A stretch of 64,000 nucleotides of DNA from Natronobeatus ordinarius (GTDB taxonomy: Archaea > Halobacteriota > Halobacteria > Halobacteriales > Natrialbaceae): the NCBI RefSeq assembly GCF_024362485.1, contig NZ_CP101456.1:3286001-3350000 (forward strand), read 5' to 3'. The position numbers and the translations under genes are program-made. The notes under the pieces are model-generated. The model was not told the origin of the DNA and did no database searches. It worked only from the letters and a program-made list of their open reading frames with translations. Below are positions 1 through 9,048 of this stretch, piece by piece. The stretch's first letter is position 1; each line of letters begins with the position of its first letter.

Positions 1-412
1 CCTGGTGTGAGCGAGTAAACGCTTGGAAATCCGCTTTCATGGATGTTTCTCCGGAACGACTCTCACGTTGCCCGTGGCCAGTGCGACGACATCTTCTCTT
101 ACTCGAGTGGCCACCGTGAGAAGCCACCCCCCGAGACTGCGGCCTGTTACAGTGGCAGCTCCGGCCACTCCCGCGCAAGGAGACGCGCATGCACGTCCGC
201 AGCTACCGATCTTGGCGCGTGTCCTCGCCAGTATCGTTAGCGCAATGGTTGGCACAGTTACAGAATCGACGAGTAAATCAATAAACCCCCAGTTGTGGGA
301 AGAAATACTACGATTCTCATCCAGCTTTGGGATGTAGATTGCAACAAACCGCTAGAGTACAGGATCAACTGACGTGCCTGGGTTATCACTCGCTCCCGTT
401 CGAAACAGTTGT
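1..412. other. No recognisable gene
   Basis: Short open frames exist on both strands, but none has a recognisable domain, a convincing start or the acidic composition of halophilic proteins. The stretch is lower in GC than the core genes further right. I see no RNA gene here. Confidence 0.4.
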
Positions 413-787
413 TCACAACCGTGGCATCACGAGAAGGCCAGCCAGAATCGCCAGATTCGCCAGAGCGCCCGCGGAGGCGACAGTCCAATCGAGCGTGGTG
501 AGGATCAGTGAAAACACGGTAACTGCGAGCAGCATTGCTCGCCAGTAGCGCCAGCCAGTTACCAGCGCGACAGCCGAAGCGACGAACCCAACGCCGGCCA
601 TGGCGGTCAACACGGCAAAGACCCGTATCCCGGCATCGCCTACGTCAACGGCACCGCCGAGCAAGGTGGTTTTGTACGGGAGGTCAGCCATCTCGATTAG
701 CTCGAAGTAGACTCCAATCCCGAGAAAGTGAATGACACCGTGGATTGTAAGTGCAATTGCTGTGGCGTATGTGAGGTATTTCCACAT
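413..787 (-). CDS. Small four-helix membrane protein
   Basis: The 124-residue product starts with a hydrophobic helix (WKYLTYATAIALTIHGVIHF) and has about four membrane segments joined by short loops. The order and length resemble small DoxX-like or unclassified haloarchaeal membrane proteins, but no catalytic or binding motif is visible. It stands alone, with the decayed IS630 element about 300 bp upstream of its start. The ATG at the right end begins directly before the first hydrophobic helix. The function is unknown; the reading frame itself looks real. Confidence 0.6.
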   Translation of the reverse strand: MWKYLTYATAIALTIHGVIHFLGIGVYFELIEMADLPYKTTLLGGAVDVGDAGIRVFAVLTAMAGVGFVASAVALVTGWRYWRAMLLAVTVFSLILTTLDWTVASAGALANLAILAGLLVMPRL

Positions 788-1085
788 CAGGATTCACAAC
801 TTTTGAACTGTAATACCTGTTTTCACGGCTATAACTGCCTGCTGTATAGCTAAACCAGGTCTGCAACCGTAAAACATCGGGCGAGAGACACCGCCTAGTT
901 CAGCATTCCCTCGGCAGATACCGTCTATCCAACGGCTGATTCGACCGATCACGGTTACAATTGTGCATCTGAAACGTCTCAACCAGCGACGAGCACTGGC
1001 CGAACTGCCCCGCCAGAACGTCTGATCGAGAGACCAACTCCTCACTTGGTACTCGCCTCCCGTGCCTGGAGAGCCGACCTGCTCC
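788..1085. other. Gene-free stretch between membrane protein and IS630 element
   Basis: About 300 bases contain only short overlapping frames with no recognisable product. The part near 788 probably includes the promoter of the leftward membrane-protein gene. Nothing else can be assigned. Confidence 0.35.
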
Positions 1086-2144
1086 TATAGTAACCGTTAG
1101 AATTATTTGCTCGTAGGCTGTTGCAACAGACAGTGGATCACCTCGACGAAATCTCAGTCGAAGAGTTGCAAGATGCTCTCGACAACGTGGACGGAAAGAA
1201 GCCGATACAACGGCTCTTAGCCGCAATCGCGTACAAAAACGGCGTCACACAAACTGAACTAGCCGAGTGGTACGGCGTGCAGCGACGGACGATCTATAGC
1301 TGGCTCAAGCGACTCGATACTGATGAGCCGCTTGAGCAGGCCGTCACTGATGCTCATCGGTCTGGGAGAAAACGAAAGCTCTCGTAAAAAGAGCAAGAGC
1401 AGTTCGAAGCAACTGTCCACGGATCTCCCGAGGAAGTTGGGCTCAACGCGCCGGCGTGGACACCGGCGCTCGTCCAGCAGTATCTTGACGAAACCTACGA
1501 TGTCGAGTACTCAATCCCGAGTTGTCGGCGGTTGCTCAAAGAAGCGGGATTGAGCTATCAAAAACCACGCCGTACAGCCGCCGAATCCGATGCTAACGAG
1601 CAAGAAACGTTCCGCGAAGAGTTTAAAAAAAGCGGCGGGAGATGGACGCCACAGTAGTTTGTATCGATCAAACCAAGAAATCCGTGCAAGTCGAGCCGCG
1701 TGCCGCGTGGTTTCCCCGCGGCACGCGGCCGTCCGTCGAATTGACTGGCCAACGCGACTGGACGTGTCTGTTGGGCGCGATCACCGAGAACGGTGATCGC
1801 TTTTTTGCTCGATTCGAAGAGTACGTCACGGCCGAACACGCAAAACATTTCATTCTCGCATTATGCTAAGAGTTCGAAGATAAACTGCTCGTCGTGTTGG
1901 ATGGAGCGTCGTATTTTCAGGCGTCGGCGGTCACGGACCTGGCGGCCCGTGACGACCTCGCCTTCGTCACGTTACCGGCGTACTCGCCAGAGCTCAATCC
2001 TGTCGAGGAGTGCTGGAGACAACTCCAAGCTGCTCTCAGCAACCGCTTCTTTGAGTCACTCGACGATCTCACAACGGCGATTGATACAGCGCTTGGCCAG
2101 CTCTCTATACCAGAAGTGAGTAATTATTTCTAATTCTTGCTATA
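1086..2144 (+). mobile_element. IS630-family element, decayed
   Basis: The element runs from TATAG at 1086 to CTATA ending at 2144. Its ends form imperfect inverted repeats: the left end begins TATAGTAACCGTTAGAA and the right end, read inward on the other strand, begins TATAGCAAGAATTAGAA. IS630-family elements insert at TA dinucleotides, which fits ends that begin and finish in TA. The transposase inside is broken by stops and a frameshift, so the element cannot move by itself. Confidence 0.75.
1121..2133 (+). pseudogene. IS630-family transposase, broken
   Basis: Residues 1-88 from the TTG at 1121 hold an N-terminal HTH (TQTELAEWYGVQRRTIYSWL). The frame is cut by TAA at 1385-1387, resumes in the same frame to a stop near 1660, then continues in the next frame from about 1642. 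A second stop at 1867-1869 interrupts it before the C-terminal catalytic part. The DDE signature pieces remain: DATVVCIDQT, VVLDGASYF and PAYSPELNPVEECW, the last being typical of IS630. Two nonsense changes plus one frameshift make it a pseudogene. Confidence 0.85.
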
Positions 2145-2272
2145 TTTCAAACGGGATACGCTACTTGTACCATGGGCTCCACAACCGAACTCCAAGCTCG
2201 TCGAGTTCGCCAACGAAAATCCCACATAGCCTACGACGATCGACGGAACTGCGACGGTTGGGGTCGATCGAA

Positions 2273-4273
2273 ATGAAGATTCTGGTATTCGGTGCAGGGC
2301 CGCTAGGGAGTCTGAAAGCAGCACGACTCCACGAGGCGGGACACGACGTCTTTCTGCTCGCTAGGGGGCAACGGCTGGCGGATCTAAGAGAACACGGAAT
2401 CGTTATTCAGGAAGACGACACTGACGAGGAGGAAGTCGCTCACGTCGATGTAGTGGACTCCCTGGAGCCCGACGAGTACTACGACCTCGTTCTGGTCGTC
2501 ATGGGAGAGCATCAAGCGGTACAGATCCTTGATACGTTGGCGGAAAACGAGCACGTCCCGACGTTTCTCTTCATGGGGAACAACGTCAACGGGTCTGACG
2601 AGATGGTTCAGGCGCTCGGCAAAGAGCGTGTGATGCTGGGCTTTCCGTACCCTGGCGGGAAACGAGACGGCCACGTCATGCGCGTGCTCCCGATCGACGA
2701 GGACAACAAATACACAATCCCGGTCGGAGAGGTTGATGGAACGATTCAACCCAGAACTCGACAGGTAGCCGCCGTGCTCGAGGACATGCGAGGGTACGAC
2801 GTCGAGATCCGGACGGACATGGACGAGTTGTTGACGTACCACGTCACGTTGCTCATGTCTGGCCTCGTCCCCGCGCTGTATGCCGCAGATACCAGTATGA
2901 AACGGCTGGGCGAAACCAGAGACCTGCTGGTGCTGTCGGTCCGTGCGACGAAGGAGGCGTTGCGGGGATTACGTAACGCAGGGTATGCACCCAGTCCGCC
3001 AGTCGTCAGGGCCTTCGAGTACGTCCCAGAGCCGATCTGCGTCTGGGCCATCGGGTGGCTCATGCGAAAGGAGTACGCGAAGATCTCGGTGGAAGGGCAC
3101 GCCCGTGATGGCCGAGACGAAATGCGATATCTGTTCGACGGGTTGCGTTCGATACTGGACGAGACGGACGTGGAAACGGACGCCATCGACCAGCTGGCTC
3201 CGTATTACGATTCAGAGACACCTCCGTATCCCGAAGGCAAACGAGACCTATCCATGCAGTGGGGCGGGCTCGTTGCCCCCACAATCGGTGCTGGAGCACT
3301 CGCGCTCGTTCTTCGGCGTTTGCGCTCGAGAGCGAGCGCCGATTCCGCGGCCGAACGTGAATCTGGTGGCGTCTATTACGAGGTGAGCGGCCCCGAAGAC
3401 GCGACAGCGGTGGTGTTCACGCACGGCTTCGCCCTCGACCGCGAGACGTGGCGGGAGCAGACCGCGACGCTGTCGGAGTCGTATCGGGTTCTCACGTGGG
3501 ACGTCCCTGGATGTGGCGACTCCGCCGGGTCGAGTGTCCCTGTCCGATTCGACGTCTCGGCTCGCAAATTGCTCGATGTACTGGACGAAGAAGGTATCGA
3601 CCAGGCCGTCCTGGTCGGCCAGTCGATGGGAAGCCTGTTGAGCCAATACATTGCGTACCATCACCCAGACCGCGTGCGAGTCCTGGTTCACGTCGGAGGC
3701 TTTCCACTGCACGAGGGGTTCTCCGAGCGCATGATCAAACTGATGCGGTGGCACCCGACGATTCTGAAGGCCATACCCGAACAACTGCTGTACGACGCGT
3801 GCGGTCGATTGTTTGCTCACACGCCCGACGCCCAAGAGTACGCGAGACGGGCAACTGCACGTACTGGGAAGGAGAACATGGTCTCTCTCGAACGGGAGTA
3901 TCTCAAAGACCTTGACGAGGGAATCCCCGAGATGACCGAGCTCCCGCAATTGGTCGTGGTCGGAGAACACGAGTACTTCCCGCTCCGGAAGAAAGCAAAG
4001 GAGTGGAACGACCGACTCCCCAACAGCGTATACGCGGCGGTGCCAGATGCGGGACACATTGCGAACCACGATAATCCGACGGCGTTCAACGAAACCCTGT
4101 CCTCGTTTCTGGAATCACTGACTGATCAACACCTGGACGAGCCATCTTCCCGGTCAAAAACTGGATGTTTTTCTGAAGTGGCGCGTGCTGGTCGTCCCGT
4201 GTCTTGCTTGTCTCATCGTTGCTCACCCAGCGTCAATGTCGAAGCAATGAAACGAATTGATTTGGAGCCGTAG
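2273..4273 (+). CDS. Ketopantoate reductase-like / alpha-beta hydrolase fusion
   Basis: The 666-residue product combines two enzymes. Residues 1-about 325 are a ketopantoate-reductase (PanE/ApbA) type fold opening with the NAD(P)-binding motif G7-A-G9-P-L-G12. A short hydrophobic segment follows at about 331-348, ending in LRRLRSR. Residues about 365-625 are an alpha/beta hydrolase with the nucleophile elbow GQSMGS (S451) and a catalytic histidine in DAGH (H595); the usual acid strand reads VVVGEHEYFP, so the acid may be Glu. The final ~40 residues are low in acid and look appended. The ATG at 2273 directly precedes KILVFGAGPLG; the upstream extension lacks homology signs. Substrates are unknown. 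Confidence 0.8.
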   Translation: MKILVFGAGPLGSLKAARLHEAGHDVFLLARGQRLADLREHGIVIQEDDTDEEEVAHVDVVDSLEPDEYYDLVLVVMGEHQAVQILDTLAENEHVPTFLFMGNNVNGSDEMVQALGKERVMLGFPYPGGKRDGHVMRVLPIDEDNKYTIPVGEVDGTIQPRTRQVAAVLEDMRGYDVEIRTDMDELLTYHVTLLMSGLVPALYAADTSMKRLGETRDLLVLSVRATKEALRGLRNAGYAPSPPVVRAFEYVPEPICVWAIGWLMRKEYAKISVEGHARDGRDEMRYLFDGLRSILDETDVETDAIDQLAPYYDSETPPYPEGKRDLSMQWGGLVAPTIGAGALALVLRRLRSRASADSAAERESGGVYYEVSGPEDATAVVFTHGFALDRETWREQTATLSESYRVLTWDVPGCGDSAGSSVPVRFDVSARKLLDVLDEEGIDQAVLVGQSMGSLLSQYIAYHHPDRVRVLVHVGGFPLHEGFSERMIKLMRWHPTILKAIPEQLLYDACGRLFAHTPDAQEYARRATARTGKENMVSLEREYLKDLDEGIPEMTELPQLVVVGEHEYFPLRKKAKEWNDRLPNSVYAAVPDAGHIANHDNPTAFNETLSSFLESLTDQHLDEPSSRSKTGCFSEVARAGRPVSCLSHRCSPSVNVEAMKRIDLEP

Positions 4274-4493
4274 AATTGACTCATCTACTTACGGTTGCCC
4301 ATGACGAGTTATACACCGAATATGAAACTCCCGCCTAGATTTGAGCGCACGACCGACGAATCGCCTGAGTACTCAGTGGATCGAAACGAGCCAGCTGACC
4401 GCTCGAAAACACTCGCAACTGACGCATTGCGGAGCCACATCCAGCAATCGATCTCAGAATCTCGTGAGTGAGATCCAGACACCGTTTCGTCTC
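4274..4493. other. Gene-free stretch
   Basis: This interval between the end of the fusion gene and the stop of the CPBP gene shows only shadow frames. No terminator hairpin of note is visible. Confidence 0.3.
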
Positions 4494-5444
4494 TCACGTC
4501 CACGGGGACAGCGCACCTCCAGTCGTAATCTGTTCGTCTGCAATGAGTCTGTCGTGGACGACACAGAGCGCGGTGACAAGCACTGCGGCACCGATTCCGG
4601 CGACGCCGACGGGCGCGGTCACGAGATTTCTGGCTCCCGTGAGGTAGACCAGCGACAGTGCTCCCAGTCCGTTGAACGATCCGTGAAGGACGGTTGCAGC
4701 GAGTACGGATCGAGCGCGGACGGTCAGGTACGTGTAGATCGGTGCCATCGCAATCGTTGCAGCGGTCATTACGAACACACCCACGAGTGGCGCATCGGGA
4801 AAGTTGTGGCCCTGAAGGATAATCGGCGCGTGCCAAATGCCCCAGACTGCACCAGTGAAGATCGAGAGTTTCCAGAATCCGAGCGGAGCGAGTTCCGTGA
4901 GTAGTACCCCGCGCCACCCGAGTTCCTCGCCGAGCGCAGCGAGGGCGTTGATCGTTAGTCCCGCGACGAGACCCGAAACGACGAAGAGAACAGCAGGTGG
5001 GACTGGCATCCCTTCCAGTTGCGCGATCGCTTCAGCGGCTTCATCCTGACTCAGCCCCAACTCGAGTAGGAACACCGCGTAATCGGTCGTAAACGACACG
5101 CCCGGGAGGGCGGTTCCGATACCGATCGTACCAGCAACGAGGGCAACCGGCGTTACCCACGCGAGTCCAACCCATCGAAGCCGACCCAGAGCGAGTCCAC
5201 ATCCCTCCCGAATAGACTCACCGTATCGGAGTTGGGTTCCGATCGCCGCGAACGCCGGTGCCCACATGACCACCACGACTACGAATACGAGTCCGGCGAG
5301 CGTCCCGAGTTCGATCCCAACGAGGTAGAGGACGATGGCACCGGTCCAGGCGATACCGAACGCGAGCGCGAGAAAGAGCCCTACTTTTCGAGTTCGTATG
5401 CCGGACTCACTCGTTTTCCGGTCAGGAGTCGTCCGAGAATCCAT
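4494..5444 (-). CDS. CPBP-family intramembrane metalloprotease
   Basis: The 316-residue protein has about eight membrane helices and the CPBP (CAAX/Abi) signatures: EELGWRG for the EExxxR motif and WGIWHAPII for the downstream histidine motif. In this family the glutamates and histidines form a metal-dependent active site inside the membrane. A basic N-terminal tail (residues 1-20) precedes the first helix at about 23-41. Haloarchaea carry many such paralogues of unknown substrate. Neighbouring genes do not suggest a specific partner. Confidence 0.88.
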   Translation of the reverse strand: MDSRTTPDRKTSESGIRTRKVGLFLALAFGIAWTGAIVLYLVGIELGTLAGLVFVVVVVMWAPAFAAIGTQLRYGESIREGCGLALGRLRWVGLAWVTPVALVAGTIGIGTALPGVSFTTDYAVFLLELGLSQDEAAEAIAQLEGMPVPPAVLFVVSGLVAGLTINALAALGEELGWRGVLLTELAPLGFWKLSIFTGAVWGIWHAPIILQGHNFPDAPLVGVFVMTAATIAMAPIYTYLTVRARSVLAATVLHGSFNGLGALSLVYLTGARNLVTAPVGVAGIGAAVLVTALCVVHDRLIADEQITTGGALSPWT

Positions 5445-5509
5445 ATCTCCACCTTTGCGTCGGCTATCTTAAGAGTGCGTCATAAGTTGGATTGCATCGT
5501 TCGAATCGA

Positions 5510-5947
5510 TCAGTCCGACCTGGCAGGAACACGTAGCAGGTAGGTCCCAGCGAAGACGAGCCCGATCAGTGGCGGGACGATGGTACCGATCAAGACTGGG
5601 AGTGAAATCTCGATCCCTTCTGCGAGGTCAACCGCCGTGATCGCCGTTAGTGTGGGAGCGATGAGTGCCGCGAACACGAGCAAGACGCCCGTGAACACGT
5701 ACCCCCACGGTCGCCGTTGCAGAATCCAGACGGCAGCGATGGCGAGGCTTGGGACGAGCAGTCCCAGGTCGATCACGTACGTGTGGGCTGCTTCCGGACC
5801 CAGCTGAACGATTGCCGGCGGCAGTTCGTTAGCCAGCATCGCGGGGACGATTTCGAACAGCCACATCACCCCGAGCCCAACTGCGGCGACCGCGAGGAAG
5901 CCGCCGTAGATTCGTGCCGAGGAGGAAACCCCGGAACGGAGCCCACG
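5510..5947 (-). pseudogene. Membrane protein fragment, N-terminus missing
   Basis: The ATG at 5867-5869 gives a 119-residue protein with about four helices (for example PWGYVFTGVLLVFAALIAP). The frame is open further upstream and encodes a protein-like RIYGGFLAVAAVGLGV segment joined directly to that Met, until a TAA at 5948-5950. So a helix preceding the Met belongs to the protein and the original start is gone. Just beyond, at about 5946, another gene fragment begins on the opposite strand. I read this as the C-terminal part of a longer haloarchaeal membrane protein. A shortened expressed protein starting at the internal ATG cannot be excluded. Confidence 0.55.
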
Positions 5948-6221
5948 TTACGAGTCGAAGCTAGGCCTCGAAGATGTCCCGATTGAGGTCGGGGAGATCG
6001 ATCGCCGATGGGGAGAGTACGAGAACGGGATCGTTCGACTGAACTGGCGGCTTATCCTCGCTCCTGTTCGGATTCAGGACTATGTCCTCGTTCACGAGCT
6101 GGGACACTCCATTCACGACGAGCGTTCTGATTCCTTCTGGAATGTCGTCGGTTCGCTGATCCCAGACTATGATGACCGACGCTCATGGTTGCGGATAAAC
6201 GGAAATACACTGACTGTCTGA
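5946..6221 (+). pseudogene. YgjP-like (DUF45) metallopeptidase fragment
   Basis: Translating from about 5946 to the TGA at 6219-6221 gives the C-terminal part of a DUF45/YgjP zinc metallopeptidase. It contains NGIVRLNWRLILAP, the HExxH-type zinc motif VLVHELGHSIH and the following WNVVGSLIPDY segment. No start codon or N-terminal half is present; the frame is entered from the junction with the fragment on the opposite strand. The catalytic motif is intact but the protein is surely not expressed in full. The identification rests on motif order typical of this family. Confidence 0.7.
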
Positions 6222-6231
6222 CCCAAAACTG

Positions 6232-6945
6232 TCAACTCGAGTCTGCTATCCGGTGCGTACGCGAATCCAAGAGCACGTCGTGGTCAGTGGGCTCCGGAAC
6301 CTCGTAGTTTGGGGTATCTTCGACCACTTCGGGTAATCGCGGGAGCCAGATCTCGAACGTCCAGTCTCTTCCTGCTGGAAGATCCCGTTCCGAATCGGTG
6401 CCTCCACCGAGGACGGTGCCGTCCGCATCGTAGATCTTGCCCTGTGCCTCCAGTCGTTCAAGATCCTCATCCCGAGTGTTCTTGATCCGTCCGATGAGCT
6501 GCTCGTCCTCTACCCGGTAGTCACTCTCGGCTACACCGACCCCGTGTGGTGAACGTGGATGTCCAGTCTCGTACTCGCCCGTGACCTCAAAATCTTCAAT
6601 CTCCTCTGGACCGCTCCGGGACCGGACGTGGGCAAGCCACGTTTCGTCCGGTCTCAATGATGGAAGCCTGGCTCTGTCATCGCCGACGCGGCTCTCAGCT
6701 TCGTCTAACCACCCTGCAGTAACGGATACTTCGCCACTCGCCACCGTACCCACGTTTTCGACTTCGACGACAGCGTAGGCCGTCGGCGAAACGCCGCCGT
6801 GATCGACTACCAGTTGGTGGTCGCCGAACTGCAACTCGGTCTCGTACGGAGTGTTGTCCTCATCGTGTTCCTCAGCCGTTACCACCCCACTAAATGTCGC
6901 TGATACAACTCCCCCTGCGGCCATGAGATAGTGCCGTCGGTCCAT
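6232..6945 (-). CDS. Secreted FxLYD-like protein with Tat-type signal
   Basis: The 237-residue product begins MDRRHYLMAAGGVVSATFSG, a twin-arginine-type signal without a lipobox cysteine. The mature part is acidic and has the beta-rich look of haloarchaeal FxLYD-type extracellular domains: TAYAVVEVENVGTVASGEVS in the first half and an ENxT/KNTxDEDLE-type repeat (LIGRIKNTRDEDLERLEAQG) in the second. No catalytic residues stand out, so an exported cell-surface role is inferred. The gene lies between the metallopeptidase fragment and a low-GC gap. Confidence 0.6.
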   Translation of the reverse strand: MDRRHYLMAAGGVVSATFSGVVTAEEHDEDNTPYETELQFGDHQLVVDHGGVSPTAYAVVEVENVGTVASGEVSVTAGWLDEAESRVGDDRARLPSLRPDETWLAHVRSRSGPEEIEDFEVTGEYETGHPRSPHGVGVAESDYRVEDEQLIGRIKNTRDEDLERLEAQGKIYDADGTVLGGGTDSERDLPAGRDWTFEIWLPRLPEVVEDTPNYEVPEPTDHDVLLDSRTHRIADSS

Positions 6946-7278
6946 GGCATTTGTTCACACGCAGACAATCCACTAATTCGTTTGCCACAATTACCGTGAG
7001 TGTTGTATAGCTCTCATTACACGAGCCACCGTCGGACATTGACTGTAAGATTTGGCTCAATGAGCTACGATCAACAGCTATCTGATACTTAGAGATACCT
7101 GATTAGAAACCGGCCTCCTGAAGAGCTAAGGACTCACGCGTTGGAGTTGACTCTCGAGGGATTCGCACGACAGATCGGACCCCCTGAGAAATACGCACGA
7201 ACTCTATCCCAACCACTGGCGATCTGTTAAATACGGGTCGCTGCCGGGTGTTGGATCCACATCATGCGAAAGAAGGAT
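6946..7278. other. Low-GC gene-free stretch
   Basis: About 330 bases of unusually AT-rich DNA for this genome. It must hold the promoter of the leftward secreted-protein gene near 6950-6990. A short unassigned open frame lies near 7140-7230. The base composition suggests acquired or decayed DNA. Confidence 0.35.
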
Positions 7279-7352
7279 GGGCGCTGCAGGATTTGAACCC
7301 GCGACAACTTGGTCCGAAGCCAAGCACTCTGTCCAGACTGAGCTAAGCGCCC
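7279..7352 (-). tRNA. tRNA-Arg (UCG)
   Basis: On the minus strand the 74-nt sequence folds into a cloverleaf: acceptor GGGCGCU/AGCGCCC, T arm GCGGG-UUCAAAU-CCUGC and anticodon arm CUUGG-CUUCGGA-CCAAG. Loop positions 34-36 read UCG, which decodes CGA arginine codons. No intron is evident and no CCA is encoded. Confidence 0.93.
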
Positions 7353-7525
7353 TGTGGTAGTTACTCTGGTGAGGGGTCGTTTAAACTCGTTGGTTTTGGT
7401 CGAAGATCGTGACACCGGCGTACACTCGCCACGGTTCCGTCGGCCGGCCTCGAGTCGGGTTTGCTGGTCGGCGGGTTCGGGTTCGGAGACGGTCGCTCGA
7501 GTGTTACGGAGAAGCAAGGAGAAAG

Positions 7526-7545
7526 CCCCGTCGTTCACGGCGGGG
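7526..7545 (+). repeat. IS200/IS605-type end hairpin
   Basis: CCCCGTCG and CGGCGGGG form an 8-bp stem (one T-G pair) with loop TTCA. It is preceded by AAAG and followed by GATGAAT, as in subterminal hairpins of haloarchaeal IS1341-type elements. It may be the left end of the TnpB element, or a leftover right end of a previous insertion. Confidence 0.55.
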
Positions 7546-7645
7546 ATGAATCCGACAACTCTGGAACGATCCATATTCGATAGCAAGGCCGAGTCTCCTA
7601 CGCTAATCCATACCTTTACAAATAAACATTTTGTAGGGTGGATTG

Positions 7646-8980
7646 ATGAAGCGAACCAACCAGTTCGACGTTCGCCCTCGCTCTGCGAAAGAGCGCGAGG
7701 TGTTCAAGCGCTGGTTGGACGCTTCTGCGAGTCTCTGGAATGAGACCAACTACGCTCGCCGCCAAAACTTCCTCTCCAACAACGACGAAAGCGTCTGGGA
7801 CGCCGACACGGGTACACTCGAAGGCAAATACAAAGGCGTCCTCAGCAGTAGTGTCGCCCAGCAAATCATCCGCAAGAACTCCGAAGCGTGGCGGTCGTTC
7901 TTCTCCAGCAACGAGAAGTATCACGCCGGGGAACTCGACGAGAAACCGTCTCCACCGGGGTACTGGGGCAACGAAGAGGACGGGCGAGCCCTCCGAACCT
8001 ACGTTCGCAACGATCAGTACACCATCGAGTACGGGGAACGTTCCCGACTCGAAGTCCCGATTGGGTCCGAACTCAAAGATGAGCTTGGGTTGAGTCGGAA
8101 CCAACGCCTTCGCGTCGAAGTCGCGGGCGACCCGAAGTGGCACGGCGTGCAGGGCCGACTCGAACTCGTGTACGACGAACTCGCAGACACGTTCAGGGCT
8201 TTCCAACCAGTCACCATCGACGATTCTCGACTGGACTCACCACTGGCTTCCCACGAAGCCGCTCTGGACGTTGGTGCGAACAACCTCGTCGCTTGCACGA
8301 CGACGACCGGCTCACAACTCCTGTACGACGGACGCGAATTGTTCGAGCGGTTCCGCGAAACCACCGAGCAGATCGCGCACTACCAGTCGCTCCTCAAAGA
8401 CCAGCGCAAATCCAGCAAGCGCATCGACCGCCTGTATCGCAAGCGCACGAACCGACGCGACCACGCCCAAGATGCACTCATCCGCGACCTCGTGGAACGA
8501 CTCTACGACGAGGGCGTCTCGAAGGTGTACGTTGGTGACATCAAAGGCGTTCTCTCGACGCACTGGTCGGCGCGCGTGAACGCGAAGACGCACAACTTCT
8601 GGGCGTACCTCCGGTTCATCACCCGCCTCGAAAACGTCTGTGAAGAGAACGGCATCGCGGTTGAGGAGGAGTCCGAGGCGTGGACGAGTCAGGAGTGCCC
8701 GGAGTGTGGCGAGCGCGAAGAGACGATTCGCCACGAGGATTCGCTGGCGTGTCCGTGTGGGTTCGAAGGACACGCCGATCTCGTGGCGTCGGAATCGTTC
8801 CTGAGACAGCAGACAGAAGTCGGGCCGATGGCACGGCCCGTGTACCTCAAGTGGAACAATCACGACTGGCGGGAACACCACAACCCGCCCTCCATCGCGG
8901 AGACAACAGCCAACGAGGAATACACAAACCAAAGTACCGCTACGAGCGGGAATATCGCTCTCGGGGGCTCAAACGACTGA
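7646..8980 (+). CDS. tnpB: RNA-guided endonuclease TnpB
   Basis: The 444-residue protein is full length for haloarchaeal TnpB. It has the N-terminal oligonucleotide-binding region, a RuvC-I motif ALDVGANN (D208), a RuvC-II position VYVGDIKG (D298 where many family members have Glu), a C4 zinc knuckle (ECPEC at 351-354, CPC near 368-370) and a RuvC-III HADLVAS (D378). Family members use a right-end RNA to cut DNA at the empty target, helping the element to persist. The ATG at 7646 follows a TTG in frame; the ATG is preferred. No TnpA is present, so transposition would need one in trans. Confidence 0.93.
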   Translation: MKRTNQFDVRPRSAKEREVFKRWLDASASLWNETNYARRQNFLSNNDESVWDADTGTLEGKYKGVLSSSVAQQIIRKNSEAWRSFFSSNEKYHAGELDEKPSPPGYWGNEEDGRALRTYVRNDQYTIEYGERSRLEVPIGSELKDELGLSRNQRLRVEVAGDPKWHGVQGRLELVYDELADTFRAFQPVTIDDSRLDSPLASHEAALDVGANNLVACTTTTGSQLLYDGRELFERFRETTEQIAHYQSLLKDQRKSSKRIDRLYRKRTNRRDHAQDALIRDLVERLYDEGVSKVYVGDIKGVLSTHWSARVNAKTHNFWAYLRFITRLENVCEENGIAVEEESEAWTSQECPECGEREETIRHEDSLACPCGFEGHADLVASESFLRQQTEVGPMARPVYLKWNNHDWREHHNPPSIAETTANEEYTNQSTATSGNIALGGSND

Positions 8981-9048
8981 GACTCCCACGAGAGGAATCC
9001 CCGCGCTAAAGCGCGGGGAGGATGTCAAAGCGAGACGGTGGTCCCGAC
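8900..9048 (+). ncRNA. Predicted right-end guide RNA (omega RNA / reRNA) of TnpB
   Basis: In IS200/IS605 elements the tnpB 3' region and right-end hairpin form the scaffold, and the ~16-20 nt just beyond the end act as guide. Here the scaffold would end with the hairpin 8999-9018 and AGGATGTCAA (9019-9028); the guide would be AGCGAGACGGTGGTCCCGAC (9029-9048 region), antisense to the cyclodeaminase 3' end. The 5' limit is approximate. The assignment is by family knowledge and position. Confidence 0.45.

Larger units (their letters stand above)
7526..9028 (+). mobile_element. IS1341-type (IS200/IS605 family) element with TnpB only
   Basis: The element carries an intact tnpB and no tnpA. Its right end is clear: an 8-bp hairpin CCCCGCGC-TAAA-GCGCGGGG (8999-9018) followed by AGGATGTCAA to about 9028. 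The left boundary is uncertain and is drawn at the upstream hairpin. The right end abuts the 3' end of the cyclodeaminase gene on the other strand and supplies its stop codon. Confidence 0.65.

Noticed and set aside
23-337. A 104-codon rightward frame at the left edge
   Set aside because: No domain, not acidic, no promoter or RBS; composition resembles random frames of this DNA.
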